Assembly (NCBI RefSeq): GCF_003634935.1
Contig: NZ_RBXO01000001.1
Location: 3,373,501-3,437,500 of the forward strand
DNA: 64,000 bases
Origin: Saccharothrix australiensis
Lineage (GTDB): Bacteria; Actinomycetota; Actinomycetes; Mycobacteriales; Pseudonocardiaceae
Direction of reading: 5' to 3'
Shown here: positions 7,001-18,727 of the stretch, in pieces
How positions within the stretch are numbered: position 1 is the stretch's first letter
Layout: each line of letters opens with the position of its first letter
Made by a program: the position numbers and the translations under genes
Notes under the pieces: generated by a model
Seen by the model: only the letters and a program-made list of their open reading frames with translations
The model's database searches: none
What the model was told of the DNA's origin: nothing

Positions 7001-10000
7001 ACCTACCCGTTCCAGCGGGACTTCTTCTGGATGGGCGCGCGTCCGGCGGCCGGCGCGGGCACCGAGGACGCCGGGTTCTGGGCCGCGGTCGACCGCGGCG
7101 ACGTGCCCGCGCTCGCCGACGCCCTGGACGTGGCCGACCGGGACGCCCTGGGCGCGGTCGTGCCCGCGCTGGCGGCCTACCGGGGCAGGCGGCGGGAGCT
7201 GGCCGAGGTGTCGGGGTGGCGCTACCGGACCCGGTGGGTCCCGGTGCCGGCGGCCACCCGCCCGCTCGGCACCTGGCTGGTGGTCGTGCCGGACGGCGGC
7301 GAGGACCGGATCTCCCCGGTGCTGACCCGGCACGGCGCGACCTGCGTGCCGACCCGGCCGCACGAGCTGCCCGCCCGGACCGTCGACGGCGTCGTCTCGC
7401 TGCTGACCGACGCCGCCGACACCGCCGCCCTGGTGCGCGCGCTGGGCGAAGCGGGGATCACCGCCCCGCTGTGGTGCGTCACCAGCGGCGCGGTGGCCGC
7501 CACCGCCGACGACGTGGTGCCCGCGCCCGACCTGGCCCTGGTCTGGGGCCTGGGCCGGGTGGTCGGCCTGGAGCACCCCGAGCGCTGGGGCGGCCTGCTG
7601 GACGTGCCCGCCGAGCCGGACGAGCGGACCGGACGGCTCGTCGCCGCCGCGCTGTCCGGCGCGACCGGCGAGGACCAGCTGGCGGTGCGCCCGGCGGGCC
7701 TGTTCGCGCGGCGGGTCGTGCCCGCGCCCGCCACCGGCGGTCGCGGCTGGGCGCCGCGCGGCACCGTCCTGGTCACCGGCGGCACCGGCGCACTGGGCCG
7801 CGCGGTGGCGCGGTGGGCGGCCGGCGCGGGCGCGGACCACCTCGTGCTGGTGTCCCGCCGAGGCGTCGCCGACGACCTCGACGACCTCCACGCCCTCGGC
7901 GTCCGCGTCACCGTCGAGCGCTGCGACGTCGCCGACCGGGACGCGGTCGCGGCGCTGCTGGACCGCCTCGACGCCGCCGGCGTCGCCCTGGACGCGGTGG
8001 TCCACGCGGCCGGGGTGGCGGTGAACGGTGCGGTCGCGGACCTGTCCGCCGAGGGCTTCGCCGCCGTCGTGGCGGGCAAGGTGTCCGGCGCGGCCCACCT
8101 GCACGAGCTGCTGGGCGACCGGCCGCTGGACGCGTTCGTGCTGTTCTCCTCGATCGCGGGCGTCTGGGGCAGCGGCGGCGAGGCCGCGTACTCGGCCGCC
8201 AACGCCTACCTGGACGCGCTGGCGGAGCACCGCCGGGCCAGGGGCCTCGCCGCCACCGCCGTGGCCTGGGGCCCCTGGGCCGACGCGGGCATGGCGGCGG
8301 ACGAGGACGTCGCGACCCACCTGCGCCGCCGGGGCCTGCGCGCGATGCCGCCCGCGAAGGCGCTGACCGCGCTCGGCGTCGCGGTCGCCGAGGGCGGGGC
8401 CACCGTCACCGTCGCCGACGTCGACTGGGCCGTGTTCGGGCCCGTGTTCACCTCGGTTCGCCCCAGCCCGCTGCTGCGCGAGCTGGTCGCGACGCCCGAC
8501 GCCGAGCCCGCGCGCCCGCCGTCGGCCGACCGGTTCGCCGGGTTGTCGCCCGCCGACCGGCACGCGGCGGTGCTGGACCTGGTGCGCGCGCACGCCGCCG
8601 TCGTCCTGGGCGGGGTCGACCCGGCGGTCCTCGACCCGGACCGGGCGTTCCGGGACTTCGGCTTCGACTCGCTGACCGCGCTGGAGCTGCGCGGCAGGCT
8701 GGTCGAGGAGACCGGTCTGCCGCTGCCCGCCACCGCCGTGTTCGACCACCCCACCCCGCGCGCCCTGGTGGACCACCTGCTGGCCGGGCTCGCCGGCGCG
8801 GGGGCGCCGACGCCCGCCGCGGTGGTGGCCGCCGCGCACGACGAGCCGATCGCGATCGTGTCGATGGCGTGCCGCTTCCCCGGCGGGGCGACCTCGCCGG
8901 AGGAGCTGTGGCGGCTGCTGGTCGACGGCGTGGACGCCGTGGGCGACTTCCCGACCGACCGGGGCTGGGACCTGGCGTCGCTGTTCCACGACGACCCCGA
9001 CCACCCCGGCACCAGCTACACCGACCGGGGCGCGTTCCTGCGGGACGTGGCGGGCTTCGACCCGGTGCTGTTCGGCATCGCGCCGCGCGAGGCGCTGGCG
9101 ATGGACCCGCAGCAGCGGCTGCTGCTCGAAACGACCTGGGAGGCGTTCGAGCGGGCGGGCATCGACCCGCTGTCCCTGCGGGGCAGCCGGACCGGCGTGT
9201 TCGCGGGCACCAACGGCCAGGACTACGGCACGGGCATCGCCGTCCCGGCGGACCTGGAGGCGCACATCGGCACCGGGACCGCCGCCAGCGTGGTCTCCGG
9301 CCGGCTCGCCTACGCGTTCGGGCTCGAAGGCCCGGCGCTGTCGGTGGACACCGCGTGCTCGTCCTCGCTCGTGGCGCTGCACCTGGCGGTGCAGGCGCTG
9401 CGCAACGGGGAGTGCGACCTGGCCCTGGCGGGCGGCGTGACGGTGATGTCCACGCCCGAGGCGTTCGTGGACTTCAGCCGCCAGCGGGGGCTGGCCAGGG
9501 ACGGTCGGTGCAAGGCGTTCGCCGCCGCCGCCGACGGCACCGGGTGGGGCGAGGGCGTCGGCATGCTGCTCGTCGAGCGGTTGTCGGACGCTCGCCGCAA
9601 CGGTCACCGCGTGCTGGCGGTGGTGCGCGGCTCGGCGGTGAACCAGGACGGCGCGTCGAACGGGCTGACCGCGCCGAACGGCCCTTCGCAGCAGCGGGTG
9701 ATCCGCCAGGCCCTGGCGAACGCCCGCCTCGAACCGTCCGATGTGGACTTCGTGGAGGCGCACGGCACGGGCACGAAGCTGGGCGACCCGATCGAGGCTC
9801 AGGCGCTGCTGGCGACCTACGGGCAGGACCGGTCGACGCCGCTGTGGCTCGGCTCCGTCAAGTCCAACATCGGCCACACCCAGGCCGCCGCCGGCGTGGC
9901 GGGCGTGATCAAGGTGGTCCTGGCGCTGCGCCACGGCCTGCTGCCGAGGACCCTGCACGTGGACGAGCCGTCGCCGCACGTGGACTGGTCCGCCGGCGCG

Positions 10001-13000
10001 GTGGAACCGCTCACCGGGCACCGGGACTGGCGACCGGGGGAGCGGCCCCGGCGGGCGGCGGTCTCGTCGTTCGGGTTCAGCGGCACCAACGCGCACGTCG
10101 TCATCGAGGAGCCACCCGCCGGGCAGCCCGACGCCGAACCGGCTCCTCCGCGCCCGGCCACCCCCGTGCCGCTGCCGCTCTCGGCCCGCACCCCGGCCGC
10201 GCTGCGCGCGCAGGCGGACCGGGTGCGCGCGCACCTCGACGGCGGTGCGGACCTCGTCGACACCGCCTACTCGCTGGCCACCGGTCGCGCCGCGCTCGAC
10301 CACCGCGCGGTCGTGGTCGCCGCCGACCCGGACCGCGCGGCCGACGCCCTGGCCGCGCTCGGCGGCGGCTCGGCGGCGGGGTCGGTCACCGGCCGGCCCG
10401 CCGCGGGCAGGCTGGCGCTGCTGTTCACCGGTCAGGGCGCGCAGCGCGTCGGCATGGGGCGCGGCCTGCACGACGCCTTCCCGGCCTACGCCGACGCCTT
10501 CGACCGCGTGTGCGCCGCCGTCGACCCCCACCTGGACCGCCCGCTGCGGGACGTCGTGTTCGACGGCGGGGACCTGCTGGACCGCACCGGCTACGCGCAG
10601 CCCGCGCTGTTCGCGGTGGAGGTGGCGCTGTTCCGGCTGGTCGAGTCGTGGGGGATCAGGCCGGACTTCGTCGCGGGCCACTCGATCGGCGAGCTGGCCG
10701 CCGCGCACGTGGCGGGTGTGCTCTCCTTGCCGGACGCGGCCCGCCTGGTCGCCGCGCGCGGACGCCTGATGCAGGAACTGCCGCCCGGCGGGGCGATGGT
10801 GGCCGTGCAGGCGCGCGAGGACGAGGTCGAGCCCGCGGAGGGCGTGTCGATCGCGGCCGTCAACGGGCCGGAGTCCGTCGTGCTCTCCGGTGCCGAGGAC
10901 GCGGTGCTCGCCGTCGCCGCGGGCTGGGCGGCGCGCGGGCGGAGGACCAAGCGGCTCACCGTGAGCCACGCCTTCCACTCGGCGCTGGTGGAACCGATGC
11001 TGGCGGCGTTCCGCGAGGTCGCCGAGCAGGTCGACTACGCCGAGCCGACGCTGGCCGCCGTGTCCACCGTGGACGGCGGCGGCGCGGCGGCGTGGCGGTC
11101 GCCCGACTACTGGGTGCGCCAGGTCCGGGACGCCGTGCGGTTCTCCGACGCCGTGACGGCCCTGCACGCGCAAGGCGTGCGCACCTTCCTGGAACTGGGC
11201 CCCGACGGCGTGCTGTCCGGCCTCGGCCGCGCGGCGCTCGACGACTCGGCGGTGTTCGTGCCCGTGCTGCGGTCGGACCGGGACGAGGCCGCCACCGCGG
11301 TCGACGCGCTCGGCCGGCTGCACGTGCGCGGCGTCACCCTGGACTGGGCGGGCTTCTTCGCGGACCGGGACGCCCGCCGGATCGACGTGCCGACCTACGC
11401 GTTCGACCGCGAGCGGTACTGGATCGCCGACGTGGCGGAGCGGCCGGCGGGCTCCCTCGGCTACCGCACGACGTGGCACCCGGTCGCCGGCGGGTCCGGG
11501 CGGCTCACCGGTCGCCGGCTCGTCGTCGCCCCGGAGGGCGAGCCCGTCGACGCCGTGGTGGCGGCGCTGCGCGCCGGTGGCGCGGAGCCCGTGCTCGTCA
11601 CCGCACCCGCCGACGCCGACCGGGCGGCGCTGGCCGCGTCGATCGGCGACGTGCGGCCGGACGGCGTGCTGTCCCTGCTCACGTCGGCGACCGCCACGAT
11701 CGCGCTGCTCCAGGCGTTGGGCGACCTGGGGATCGACGCGCCGCTGTGGTGCGCGACGCGCGGCGCGGTCGGCGCGGGCGACCGGGTGGTCGCGCCCGAG
11801 CAGGCCCTGGTGTGGGGGCTCGGCCGCGTGGCCGCCCTGGAGCACCCCGACCGGTGGGGCGGCCTGGTCGACCTGCCCGCGGACGGTGGGGACGCCGTGG
11901 CGCGGTGGCTCGTGCCCGCGCTGCTGGGCGAGGAGGACCAGGTGGCCGTGCGGGCGTCCGGGCTGTTCGGCCGCCGGGTCGAGCCGGCCGCGCTGGGCAC
12001 GGGCGAGTGGCGGCCGGGCGGCACCGTCCTGGTCACCGGCGGCACGGGCGCGCTGGGCGCGGCCGTCGCCCGGCACCTCGCCGCCGGCGGCGCGCGGCTG
12101 GTCCTCGTCGGCAGGCGCGGACCGGACGCGCCCGGTGCGGCGGAACTGGTGGCCGAGCTGGGCGACCGCGTCCGGGTGGAGGCGTGCGACGTCGCCGACC
12201 GCGCCGCGGTGGCCGCGCTCGTGGCCCGCCTCGACCGGGAGGGCGCACCGGTCACCGCCGTCGTCCACGCGGCCGGCGTCGCGGACGACGCCGACCTCGC
12301 CGACCTGACCCCGGCCGGCTTCACCGCCGTCGTCACGGCCAAGGTCGCGGGCGCGCGGCACCTGCACGACGTGCTGGGCGACCGGCCGCTGGACGCCTTC
12401 GTGCTGTTCTCGTCCATCTCCGGCGTGTGGGGCAGCGGCGGGCAGGCGGCCTACTCGGCGGGCAACGCCTTCCTCGACGCGCTGGCCGAGCACCGCCGCG
12501 GCCTGGGGCTGGCCGCCACCGCGATCGCCTGGGGACCCTGGGGCGAGGTCGGCATGGCCGCCGATCCCGCCGTCGCCGCGCGCCTGCGCCGCCAGGGCCT
12601 CGTCGCGCTCGACCCGGCCGCCGCGCTCGCCGCGTTCAGCGGCGCCGTCGCCGCCGGCGAGACCACCGTGACCGTCGCCGACGTGGACTGGGCGCGGTTC
12701 GCGCCGCTGTTCACGGCGGTCCGGCCCAGCCCCCTGCTGTCCCGCCTGGCGCCCGTGCGCGCCGCGATCACGTCGACCGCCGCCGGCGCGGCTCCCGGTG
12801 GCGGGCTGGCGGCCCGGCTCGCCCCGCTGCCCCGACCCGAACGGGACCGGGTGCTGACCGAGCTGGTCCGCGCGGAGGCCGCCGCGGTCCTCGGCTTCGC
12901 GGCCACCGACGCGGTCGAGGACGGGCGGGCGTTCCGCGACCTGGGCTTCGACTCGCTGACCGCGCTGGAGCTGCGCGGCAGGCTCGCCGAGGCGGCCGGG

Positions 13001-16000
13001 GTGGCGCTGCCCGCGACGCTGGTGTTCGACCACCCGACCGTGGCCGCGCTGGCCGATCACCTGCACGACCTCGTGCTCGGCACGGCCGACGAGGTCTCGG
13101 AGGTGGCCGCCGAGTGGCGCGCGGACGAGCCGGTCGCGATCGTCGGCATGGCGTGCCGCTACCCCGGCGGGGTGTCCTCGCCGGACGACCTGTGGCGGCT
13201 GGTCGTGGCCGGTGGCGACGCGGTGGGCGAGTTCCCCGCCGACCGGGGCTGGGACCTGGCGAACCTGTTCCACGACGACCCCGACCACCCCGGCACCAGC
13301 TACGTCCGGACGGGCGCGTTCCTGCACGACGTGGCGGAGTTCGACGCGGGTTTCTTCGGGATCTCGCCGCGTGAGGCGTTGGCGATGGACCCGCAGCAGC
13401 GGTTGCTGCTGGAGACGTCGTGGGAGGCGTTCGAGCGGGCCGGGATCGACCCCGTGACGGTGCGGGGCAGTCGGACCGGGGTGTTCGCGGGCACCAACAA
13501 CCACGACTACGCCCAGAACGCCGACACCGCGGCCGACGGCGTCGAGGGGCACCTCCTGACCGGCACGGCCGCCAGCGTGGTGTCCGGCCGGCTGGCCTAC
13601 CTGTTCGGGCTGGAGGGCCCGGCGGTGACGGTCGACACGGCGTGCTCGTCGTCGTTGGTGGCGCTGCACCTCGCGGTGCAGGCGCTGCGGTCGGGGGAGT
13701 GCGACCTGGCGCTCGCCGGTGGCGTGACGGTCATGTCGACGCCCGGCACGTTCACCGACTTCAGCCGGCAGCGCGGGTTGGCGGTCGACGGCCGGTGCAA
13801 GGCGTTCGCGGCGGCGGCCGACGGCACGAACTGGGGCGAGGGCGCGGGCGTGCTGCTGGTGGAGCGGCTGTCGGACGCCCGGCGCAACGGCCACCGGGTC
13901 CTCGCGGTGGTGCGTGGCTCGGCGGTGAACCAGGACGGCGCGTCGAACGGCCTGACCGCGCCGAATGGTCCGTCGCAGCAGCGGGTGATCCGGCAGGCGT
14001 TGAGCAGCGCGGGACTGCGTCCGTCCGAAGTGGACGCCGTGGAGGCGCACGGGACCGGCACGAAGCTGGGTGACCCGATCGAGGCGCAGGCTTTGCTGGC
14101 GACTTACGGTCAGGACCGCGACGAGCCGCTGTGGCTCGGGTCGGTCAAGTCCAACATCGGGCACACCCAGTCGGCCTCGGGTGTCGCCGGTGTGATCAAG
14201 ATGGTCATGGCGATGCGGCACGGCGTGCTGCCGAGGACGCTGCACGTGGACGAGCCGTCGCCGCACGTCGACTGGTCGTCGGGCGCGGTGGGGCTGCTGA
14301 CGGAGAACCGGCCTTGGCCGGAAGTCGGCCGGCCGCGCCGGGCCGCGGTGTCGTCGTTCGGGATGAGCGGCACCAACGCGCACGTGGTGATCGAGCACGT
14401 CGAGCCGGTCGAGGCGGCACCGGTGGCGACCGGGCGGGCGGTGCCGGTGGTGCTGTCGGCGCGCGGCGCGGAGGCGTTGCGGGACCAGGCCGCGAACCTG
14501 GCCGCCCACTTGGCCGCCGAACCCGGCATCACGGTGGCGGACGTGGCGCTGTCGGCCGCCGCGCGGACCGCGCACGGCCATCGGGCGGTCGTCGTCGCGC
14601 GGGATCGTTCCGGCTTGTCGGACGGACTGCGGGCTCTGGAGCGCGGCGAGCGCACGGCATCCACGGTGCTCGGCGAGGTCGTCAGTGGCAGGCTGGCGTT
14701 CCTGTTCACGGGTCAGGGTGCGCAGCGGGTCGGGATGGGCCGTGAGCTGTACGACGTCTTCCCGGTGTTCGCGGAAGCCTTCGACGCGGTGTGCGCCGCG
14801 TTCGACATGCCGTTGGGCGAGCTGGGCGCGGACCTGATCGATCGGACGGAGTACACGCAACCCGCGTTGTTCGCGGTTGAGGTGGCGTTGTTCCGGTTGT
14901 TCGAGTCGTGGGGTGTGCGGCCTGATTTCGTTGCGGGGCATTCGATCGGTGAGTTGGCCGCCGCGCATGTGGCGGGTGTGTTGTCGTTGGATGATGCCGC
15001 CACGTTGGTGAAGGCGCGCGGGCGGTTGATGGGTGCGTTGCCCGAGGGTGGCGCGATGGTTGCCGTGCAGGCGACCGAAGCAGAGTTGGAGCTGACCGAC
15101 GGGGTGTCGGTCGCGGCCGTCAACGGGCCTTCCTCGCTGGTGCTGTCGGGTGTGGAAGAGGAAGTGCTGGCGGTCGCGGAGAAGCTTGCGGCGCAAGGCC
15201 GTAAGACGAAGCGGTTGGCGGTGAGTCATGCGTTCCACTCGGTGTTGATGGAGCCGATGCTGGCCGGGTTCCGCGAGGTCGCGGAGTCGTTGGCGTACGG
15301 CGATTTGCTGGTTCCGGCGGTGTCGACGGTGACGGGCAAGCCGGTGACGGACGAGTGGCGGTCGCCGGAATATTGGGTGGGGCAGGTGCGGCAGGCGGTG
15401 CGGTTCGCCGACGCCGTCACCGCGCTGCGGGACGAAGGCGTGGCGACGTTCCTCGAAATCGGCCCCGACGGCGTGCTGACGGCTCTGGGCGACGAGGACT
15501 TCGTGCCCGCGTCGCGCCGCGACCGGGCGGAGGTGGAGACGATCACGTCCGCCGTGGCGGCGCTGTTCACCCGAGGGGTCGCCGCGGACCTCGACGTGGT
15601 GCTCGCCGGCACCGGCGGGCGGCGCGTCGAGCTGCCGACCTACGCCTTCCAGCGGCAGCGGTACTGGCTGGCCCCCGGCACCGCGACCGGTTCACCGGCG
15701 GCGGTCGGGCTGGCGGCGGCGGACCACCCGCTGCTCGGCGCGGTCACGCGGGTGGCCCGGACCGGCGAGTCGCTGTTCACCGGCAGGCTGTCCACCGCGA
15801 CGCAGCCGTGGCTCGCCGACCACGTCGTGCACGACGCCGTCGTGGTGCCGGGCACGGCCCTGGTCGACATGGTGGTCCGCGCGGCCGACGAGGTCGGGTG
15901 CGCGACCGTCGAGGAACTAGCCCTGGCCGCGCCGCTGGTGCTGCCGCCCTCGGGCGCGGTCCGGGTGCAGCTCGCCGTCGAGGCGCCGGACGGGGACGGG

Positions 16001-18280
16001 CGGCGCGCGGTCTCCGTGCACTCGCGACCGGAGCACGGCGACGACGAGTCGTGGACCCGCCACGCCACCGGGGTCCTGTCGCCGGAGAGCCGGGCCGCCG
16101 GGTTCGACCTGGCGCAGTGGCCGCCGGCCGGCGCGCGACCGGTGGACGTCTCGGCGGTGTACCCCGCGCTGGCGGAGGCAGGGTTCGGCTACGGGCCGGT
16201 GTTCCAGGGCCTGCGGGCCGCGTGGCGGCGCGACGGCGAGCTGTTCGTCGAGGCCGAGCTGGCGGAGGGGCGGGATGACCGGTTCGGCGTGCACCCGGCG
16301 CTGCTGGACGCGGTGCTGCACGGGCTGGAGGTCGGCGGGTTCGCGGGCTCGGAGGGCGGCGCGCAGCTGCCCTTCGCGTGGACGGGTGTCGAGGTGCACC
16401 GGTCGGGCGCGACGGCCGTGCGGGCGCGGATCGCGCCGGCGGGGGCGAGCGGGGTCCACCTCCAGGTCGCGGACGGCTCGGGCGCGCCGGTCGCGTCCGT
16501 GGCGTCCGTGGCGCTGCGACCCGTGTCGCCGGACCAGCTCGGCTCGGCGCGGCCGGTGTCGTCGCTGTACCGGGTGCGGTGGACGCCTGCCGACGGCGCG
16601 CCGGCCGACTTCGTGGTGCTCGGTGAGGACGTGTTCGGCCTGGGCGCGCCCGTGGTCGTGGACCCCGCCGACGCGCGGGGTCGCCACGTGGTGGTGCAGT
16701 CCGCCGGTGAGGGCTCGCCGAGCGCACGCGTGTCGGCGGTGCTCGCGGTGGTGCGGGACTGGCTGGCGGCCGACGTCGCCGACTCGTGCCTGGTGGTCGT
16801 GACGCGCGGCGCGGTCGCGGTGGACGGTGGGGACGTGCCCGACCTGGGCGGCGCGGCGGTGTGGGGCCTGGTCCGCACGGCCGCCGCGGAGAATCCGGGA
16901 CGGCTGCGGCTGGTCGACCTGGACGACTCCCCGCTGCTGCTGGTCGGCGACGAGCCGGAGGTGGCCGTGCGCGGGGGGACGGCCCACGTGCCGCGCCTCG
17001 CCCGCGTGACGACCGCCGACGCGCCGGCGGAGCCGTGGGACCCCGACGGCACGGTCCTGGTCACCGGCGCTTCGGGCGCGCTGGGCGGGTTGTTCACCCG
17101 GCACCTGCTGGAGCGCGGCTGCCGCCGGCTGCTGCTGGTGGGCAGGCGTGCGCCGGCGACCGCGCTCGACGACGGGGTGACCTTCGCGCACTGCGACGTG
17201 ACCGACCGGGACGCGCTGGCCGCCGTCCTCGCGGCGGTGCCGGCGGAGCACCCGCTGACGGCGGTCGTGCACCTCGCGGGCGCGCTGGACGACGGCGTGG
17301 TGACCGCGCTGACCCCGGAGCGGGTCGAGCGGGTGTTCGCGCCCAAGGCGGACGCCGCGTGGCACCTCCACGAGCTGACCGCGCACCTGGACCTGGCCGG
17401 CTTCGTGCTGTTCTCGTCCGCGTCCGGCGTGCTGGGCAGTCCGGGGCAGGCGAACTACGCCGCCGCGAACACCTTCCTCGACGCCCTCGCCCGGCACCGG
17501 GCGGCGCGCGGCCTGGCGGCGAAGTCCCTGGCGTGGGGCCTGTGGGGCAGCGGCGGCATGGCGGCCGGCCTGAGCGGGACCGACCTGGACCGGTTGCGGC
17601 GGGGCGGCGTCGAGCCGCTGTCGCACGACGAGGGGCGCGCGCTGTTCGACGCGGCCCTGCGCGTGGCGGACCCGGTGGTGGCGCCGGTCCGACTGGCGCG
17701 GTCGGCGTTCCAGGGCGCGGAGCCGCCGCACGTGCTGCGCGACGTGGTGCGGGTGCCGGCGCGGTCGACCGCCCGCCCGGCCGCGCGCACCGGCCTCGAC
17801 CTCGCGGGGCTGGCGGCGGAGGACCGCGCGCGGGTGCTGCTGGACGTCGTGCGCGACCACCTCGCCCGCGTCCTCGGCCACGACCGCCCCGGCGCGGTCG
17901 ACGTGCGGCGCGGTTTCCTGGAGCTGGGCGTGGATTCCCTGACGGCCGTGGAACTGCGCAACGCGCTCGCCGGCGCGACGGGCCTGCGGCTGCCCGCGAC
18001 CCTGATCTTCGACCACCCGTCCCCGGTGGCGCTGGCCGAGCACCTGGACCGCGAACTCGCGCCCGCCGCCGACTTCTCGGCCGAGGAGCTGCTGGCCGGC
18101 CTCGACCGGGTGGAGGCGGAACTGCCCGCGCTGGACCCCGACGTGGCCGACCGACTCGGCGCGCGGCTGCGCCTGCTGCTGGGCCGCCTGGACCACCGCG
18201 AACCGGCCGCCGACGAGCACCTGGCCACCGCGACCGACGACGAGATGTTCAACTTCATCGAGAACGAACTCGGCCTGTAA
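4064..18280 (+). CDS. Type I modular PKS A: starter ACP plus extension modules 1-3
   Basis: A 4738-residue first subunit of the assembly line. The ATG at 4064 has GGAG at 4056-4059; an in-frame TTG at 4052 is rejected because it overlaps this ribosome site. Order by approximate residue: ACP0 23-105; module 1 KS 125-552, AT 568-993, KR 1051-1470, ACP 1500-1575; module 2 KS 1592-2016, AT 2033-2460, KR 2465-2893, ACP 2926-3010; module 3 KS 3021-3448, AT 3460-3870, DH 3880-4160, KR 4168-4566, ACP 4583-4663; C-terminal docking helix 4673-4738. All KS, AT, KR and ACP catalytic residues are present. It begins with a carrier protein and no AT, KSQ or ligase, so the starter must be loaded in trans. 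Predicted action: two malonyl extensions reduced to hydroxyls, then one reduced and dehydrated to an alkene. The C-terminal acidic helix should dock onto a coiled-coil N-terminus such as that of PKS B. Confidence 0.97.
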   Translation: MTSGPGSTRAPLSDRLAQAPAPERERLLLRLVRDHAAAALRQGGQSEVDSADNPDRGFFDAGFTSLSVVELHRSLVEATGVPLALSVVFDHPTPRALARHLHTELFGSGGDTTAPPARRTAEEDDPIVIVGMACRFPGADSPERFWRLLTEGRDAITPFPTDRGWEPEALFHPDPDEPGRTYVRSGGFLPDAGRFDAAFFGISPREAAAMDPQQRLLLETSWEAFERAGIDVLGLRGSRTGVWVGAENHEYGPGLRDAPDGAEGFLVTGTAGSVGSGRVAYAFGFEGPAVTVDTACSSSLVALHLAARSLRAGECDLALAGGVAVMGGPGGFLAFSRQRGLAPDGRCKPFAAAADGTAWGEGVGLVLLARRSDALRAGHTVLAVVRGSAVNQDGASNGLTAPNGRAQRRVIADALADAGLRPSEVDVVEAHGTGTRLGDPVEADALIAAYGTDRAADRPLWIGSAKGNIGHAQAAAGVAGVIKMVLALREGTLPATLNVDTPTPHVDWSAGAVRLLTEPTPWPAPESDRPRRAGVSSFGFSGTNAHVVLEQAPHEDPPPREHRAGGALPFLLSARTAEALRAQAAQLLAVPHPPADTAFSLATTRSALTHRAAVVAADRDTLARGLRAVADGTPDAAVVTGTAREGGVAFLFTGQGAQRAGMGRELHERFPVYAEAFDRACAHLDVHLDRSIRDLVLAGPDEALARTEYTQPALFAVEVALFRLLEHWGVRPDAVAGHSVGELVAAHVSGVLDLPDAAALVVARGRLMQAARSGGAMASVRAAEDEVRPLLRDGVSIAAVNGPASVVVSGDEDAVAALTDALAARGRAVKRLRVSHAFHSSHLDDVLAELSEVCGVLTYSPPRIPVVSNVTGRYADADELRSPDYWVRHAREAVRFADGVAALAADGVTNFLELGPDGVLSAMVRECLADRDVLAVSALRRDRAEEPTLVDAVARLHVRGGHVDWRRFFGPGVGRVDLPTYPFQRDFFWMGARPAAGAGTEDAGFWAAVDRGDVPALADALDVADRDALGAVVPALAAYRGRRRELAEVSGWRYRTRWVPVPAATRPLGTWLVVVPDGGEDRISPVLTRHGATCVPTRPHELPARTVDGVVSLLTDAADTAALVRALGEAGITAPLWCVTSGAVAATADDVVPAPDLALVWGLGRVVGLEHPERWGGLLDVPAEPDERTGRLVAAALSGATGEDQLAVRPAGLFARRVVPAPATGGRGWAPRGTVLVTGGTGALGRAVARWAAGAGADHLVLVSRRGVADDLDDLHALGVRVTVERCDVADRDAVAALLDRLDAAGVALDAVVHAAGVAVNGAVADLSAEGFAAVVAGKVSGAAHLHELLGDRPLDAFVLFSSIAGVWGSGGEAAYSAANAYLDALAEHRRARGLAATAVAWGPWADAGMAADEDVATHLRRRGLRAMPPAKALTALGVAVAEGGATVTVADVDWAVFGPVFTSVRPSPLLRELVATPDAEPARPPSADRFAGLSPADRHAAVLDLVRAHAAVVLGGVDPAVLDPDRAFRDFGFDSLTALELRGRLVEETGLPLPATAVFDHPTPRALVDHLLAGLAGAGAPTPAAVVAAAHDEPIAIVSMACRFPGGATSPEELWRLLVDGVDAVGDFPTDRGWDLASLFHDDPDHPGTSYTDRGAFLRDVAGFDPVLFGIAPREALAMDPQQRLLLETTWEAFERAGIDPLSLRGSRTGVFAGTNGQDYGTGIAVPADLEAHIGTGTAASVVSGRLAYAFGLEGPALSVDTACSSSLVALHLAVQALRNGECDLALAGGVTVMSTPEAFVDFSRQRGLARDGRCKAFAAAADGTGWGEGVGMLLVERLSDARRNGHRVLAVVRGSAVNQDGASNGLTAPNGPSQQRVIRQALANARLEPSDVDFVEAHGTGTKLGDPIEAQALLATYGQDRSTPLWLGSVKSNIGHTQAAAGVAGVIKVVLALRHGLLPRTLHVDEPSPHVDWSAGAVEPLTGHRDWRPGERPRRAAVSSFGFSGTNAHVVIEEPPAGQPDAEPAPPRPATPVPLPLSARTPAALRAQADRVRAHLDGGADLVDTAYSLATGRAALDHRAVVVAADPDRAADALAALGGGSAAGSVTGRPAAGRLALLFTGQGAQRVGMGRGLHDAFPAYADAFDRVCAAVDPHLDRPLRDVVFDGGDLLDRTGYAQPALFAVEVALFRLVESWGIRPDFVAGHSIGELAAAHVAGVLSLPDAARLVAARGRLMQELPPGGAMVAVQAREDEVEPAEGVSIAAVNGPESVVLSGAEDAVLAVAAGWAARGRRTKRLTVSHAFHSALVEPMLAAFREVAEQVDYAEPTLAAVSTVDGGGAAAWRSPDYWVRQVRDAVRFSDAVTALHAQGVRTFLELGPDGVLSGLGRAALDDSAVFVPVLRSDRDEAATAVDALGRLHVRGVTLDWAGFFADRDARRIDVPTYAFDRERYWIADVAERPAGSLGYRTTWHPVAGGSGRLTGRRLVVAPEGEPVDAVVAALRAGGAEPVLVTAPADADRAALAASIGDVRPDGVLSLLTSATATIALLQALGDLGIDAPLWCATRGAVGAGDRVVAPEQALVWGLGRVAALEHPDRWGGLVDLPADGGDAVARWLVPALLGEEDQVAVRASGLFGRRVEPAALGTGEWRPGGTVLVTGGTGALGAAVARHLAAGGARLVLVGRRGPDAPGAAELVAELGDRVRVEACDVADRAAVAALVARLDREGAPVTAVVHAAGVADDADLADLTPAGFTAVVTAKVAGARHLHDVLGDRPLDAFVLFSSISGVWGSGGQAAYSAGNAFLDALAEHRRGLGLAATAIAWGPWGEVGMAADPAVAARLRRQGLVALDPAAALAAFSGAVAAGETTVTVADVDWARFAPLFTAVRPSPLLSRLAPVRAAITSTAAGAAPGGGLAARLAPLPRPERDRVLTELVRAEAAAVLGFAATDAVEDGRAFRDLGFDSLTALELRGRLAEAAGVALPATLVFDHPTVAALADHLHDLVLGTADEVSEVAAEWRADEPVAIVGMACRYPGGVSSPDDLWRLVVAGGDAVGEFPADRGWDLANLFHDDPDHPGTSYVRTGAFLHDVAEFDAGFFGISPREALAMDPQQRLLLETSWEAFERAGIDPVTVRGSRTGVFAGTNNHDYAQNADTAADGVEGHLLTGTAASVVSGRLAYLFGLEGPAVTVDTACSSSLVALHLAVQALRSGECDLALAGGVTVMSTPGTFTDFSRQRGLAVDGRCKAFAAAADGTNWGEGAGVLLVERLSDARRNGHRVLAVVRGSAVNQDGASNGLTAPNGPSQQRVIRQALSSAGLRPSEVDAVEAHGTGTKLGDPIEAQALLATYGQDRDEPLWLGSVKSNIGHTQSASGVAGVIKMVMAMRHGVLPRTLHVDEPSPHVDWSSGAVGLLTENRPWPEVGRPRRAAVSSFGMSGTNAHVVIEHVEPVEAAPVATGRAVPVVLSARGAEALRDQAANLAAHLAAEPGITVADVALSAAARTAHGHRAVVVARDRSGLSDGLRALERGERTASTVLGEVVSGRLAFLFTGQGAQRVGMGRELYDVFPVFAEAFDAVCAAFDMPLGELGADLIDRTEYTQPALFAVEVALFRLFESWGVRPDFVAGHSIGELAAAHVAGVLSLDDAATLVKARGRLMGALPEGGAMVAVQATEAELELTDGVSVAAVNGPSSLVLSGVEEEVLAVAEKLAAQGRKTKRLAVSHAFHSVLMEPMLAGFREVAESLAYGDLLVPAVSTVTGKPVTDEWRSPEYWVGQVRQAVRFADAVTALRDEGVATFLEIGPDGVLTALGDEDFVPASRRDRAEVETITSAVAALFTRGVAADLDVVLAGTGGRRVELPTYAFQRQRYWLAPGTATGSPAAVGLAAADHPLLGAVTRVARTGESLFTGRLSTATQPWLADHVVHDAVVVPGTALVDMVVRAADEVGCATVEELALAAPLVLPPSGAVRVQLAVEAPDGDGRRAVSVHSRPEHGDDESWTRHATGVLSPESRAAGFDLAQWPPAGARPVDVSAVYPALAEAGFGYGPVFQGLRAAWRRDGELFVEAELAEGRDDRFGVHPALLDAVLHGLEVGGFAGSEGGAQLPFAWTGVEVHRSGATAVRARIAPAGASGVHLQVADGSGAPVASVASVALRPVSPDQLGSARPVSSLYRVRWTPADGAPADFVVLGEDVFGLGAPVVVDPADARGRHVVVQSAGEGSPSARVSAVLAVVRDWLAADVADSCLVVVTRGAVAVDGGDVPDLGGAAVWGLVRTAAAENPGRLRLVDLDDSPLLLVGDEPEVAVRGGTAHVPRLARVTTADAPAEPWDPDGTVLVTGASGALGGLFTRHLLERGCRRLLLVGRRAPATALDDGVTFAHCDVTDRDALAAVLAAVPAEHPLTAVVHLAGALDDGVVTALTPERVERVFAPKADAAWHLHELTAHLDLAGFVLFSSASGVLGSPGQANYAAANTFLDALARHRAARGLAAKSLAWGLWGSGGMAAGLSGTDLDRLRRGGVEPLSHDEGRALFDAALRVADPVVAPVRLARSAFQGAEPPHVLRDVVRVPARSTARPAARTGLDLAGLAAEDRARVLLDVVRDHLARVLGHDRPGAVDVRRGFLELGVDSLTAVELRNALAGATGLRLPATLIFDHPSPVALAEHLDRELAPAADFSAEELLAGLDRVEAELPALDPDVADRLGARLRLLLGRLDHREPAADEHLATATDDEMFNFIENELGL
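4100..4390 (+). other. Starter (loading) acyl carrier protein of PKS A
   Basis: An ACP-like helical fold opens the protein with no domain before it. The phosphopantetheine attachment site is G-F-T-S-L with Ser at 4256-4258 (residue 65); the usual Asp before this Ser is Thr here, unlike all 12 other ACPs in the window. Free-standing N-terminal ACPs are known in PKSs primed by 4-guanidinobutyryl-CoA and by beta-aminoacyl starters, where a discrete acyltransferase loads them. Confidence 0.85.
4435..8800 (+). other. PKS module 1: KS-AT(malonyl)-KR(A1)-ACP
   Basis: KS Cys codon at 4949-4951 in D-T-A-C-S-S-S, with H-G-T-G-T and N-I-G-H also present. The AT has G-H-S-V-G (Ser 6278-6280) and H-A-F-H at 6569-6580, which indicates malonyl-CoA. 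The KR has an intact Lys-Ser-Tyr-Asn set (Tyr 8189-8191), a Trp in G-V-W-G-S-G and Glu where A2 types have His, so A1 is predicted. ACP Ser at 8669-8671. No DH. Product: beta-hydroxyl. KS1 reads K-G-N-I-G-H-A-Q where later KSs read K-S-N-I-G-H-T-Q, which may reflect its unusual starter substrate. Confidence 0.9.
8838..13100 (+). other. PKS module 2: KS-AT(malonyl)-KR(A1)-ACP
   Basis: KS Cys 9356-9358. AT Ser 10682-10684 in G-H-S-I-G, with H-A-F-H following, so malonyl. The KR has W in G-V-W-G-S-G-G-Q, Tyr 12452-12454 and Asn retained (Y-S-A-G-N), indicating A1. ACP Ser 12953-12955. KS2 reads G-I-A-P-R-E rather than G-I-S-P-R-E. No DH. Product: a second beta-hydroxyl. Confidence 0.9.
13124..18070 (+). 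other. PKS module 3: KS-AT(malonyl)-DH-KR(B)-ACP
   Basis: KS Cys 13643-13645. AT Ser 14942-14944 with H-A-F-H, so malonyl. The DH catalytic His is at 15821-15823, but its HxxxGxxxxP motif has Asp (15833-15835) in place of Gly; the partner motifs G-Y-G-P-V-F and L-L-D-A-V-L-H are intact. The KR carries L-D-D (about 17284) and Tyr 17456-17458 with no diagnostic Trp, so it is B-type. ACP Ser 17936-17938. Expected product: a trans alkene if the altered DH is active. Confidence 0.88.
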
Positions 18281-18434
18281 ACCCCTCGCCACCAGCGGGA
18301 CACGGCCACGCCCCCTAACCCCACCCCCTACCCCCACCACCCCTCCTCCCACCCTTACCCCTTTCCCTCCCTCTTCCCTTCCCTCCCTCCCGCTCCTAGT
18401 CCGCCACCGCTCGCGCTCAGTCCCGCGAGGCCGC
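18281..18434 (+). promoter_or_regulatory. Gap after PKS A with an 80-nt G-free pyrimidine tract (possible rut site/G-quadruplex)
   Basis: The stretch 18311-18390 contains no G on the + strand and is almost only C and T, which is extraordinary in this GC-rich, G-balanced sequence. The nascent RNA would be C-rich, G-poor and unstructured, as Rho utilisation sites are. The complementary strand has many runs of three to five G and could form a quadruplex. It starts 31 bp after the PKS A stop. No coding potential seen. Confidence 0.5.
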
Positions 18435-18507
18435 GTCGGTGGTTCACGGCGCGTGTTCCGCCGATCACGCCTTTCGATCGGTGGAACACGCCCCGTGAGC
18501 CGCCGAC
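18435..18507 (+). terminator. Long inverted repeat between PKS A and PKS B (terminator-like hairpin)
   Basis: Two 32-nt arms (18435-18466 and 18476-18507) around a 9-nt loop. By hand alignment 28 pairs are Watson-Crick, three are G-U and one is a mismatch. There is no T-run afterwards, so it resembles the U-less hairpins common in actinomycetes or could be an operator. It lies downstream of the pyrimidine tract and upstream of the PKS B promoter. Confidence 0.6.
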
Positions 18508-18566
18508 CAACAGGCGGCCGAGCCGCCCGACGGAGTCGGGCCATCAGACACAGTCGGGCCGAATAC

Positions 18567-18613
18567 TAGGGGCCCGGTAGGGGTTGTCCGCCGGATTCGG
18601 GCGTTCATAGCGT
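18567..18613 (+). promoter_or_regulatory. Promoter of the PKS B-C-D operon (TAGGGG repeats plus TAGCGT)
   Basis: TAGGGG at 18567-18572 and 18578-18583 (11-bp period), 24 bp, then TAGCGT at 18608-18613. GCGTTC (18601-18606) and GAACGC (18616-18621) flank the -10 as an inverted repeat. A start near 18620 leaves a leader of about 108 nt containing no convincing small ORF. The same elements precede PKS E at 55058-55104. Confidence 0.65.
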
Positions 18614-18727
18614 GCGAACGCGCAAGCCGCAGCGGGTTTCGTGCGCCCCGGGGCTTGTCGCGGTGGTCGTCCGGGACACCGGTGCCCGCGTGTCCGTCGG
18701 TTCATCCGCGCGAAGAGGTGGCCTGGA

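Noticed and set aside
6622-13374. Long plus-strand frame overlapping PKS A in another phase
   Set aside because: Shadow frame with Arg/Gly/Ala-rich low-complexity composition and no recognisable domain; the PKS frame through the same DNA has intact catalytic motifs.
18311-18330. Reverse-complement TAGGGG pair suggesting a divergent minus-strand promoter
   Set aside because: The spacing is 13 bp rather than 10-11, no matching -10 element at 24 bp was evident, and no credible minus-strand gene follows; it is more simply part of the pyrimidine tract.
18641-18727. Upstream in-frame start for PKS B
   Set aside because: The ATG at 18728 has a good AGAGG at proper spacing and begins exactly at the docking coil, as in PKS C and PKS E; codons before it show no conserved sequence and lie in the predicted leader.
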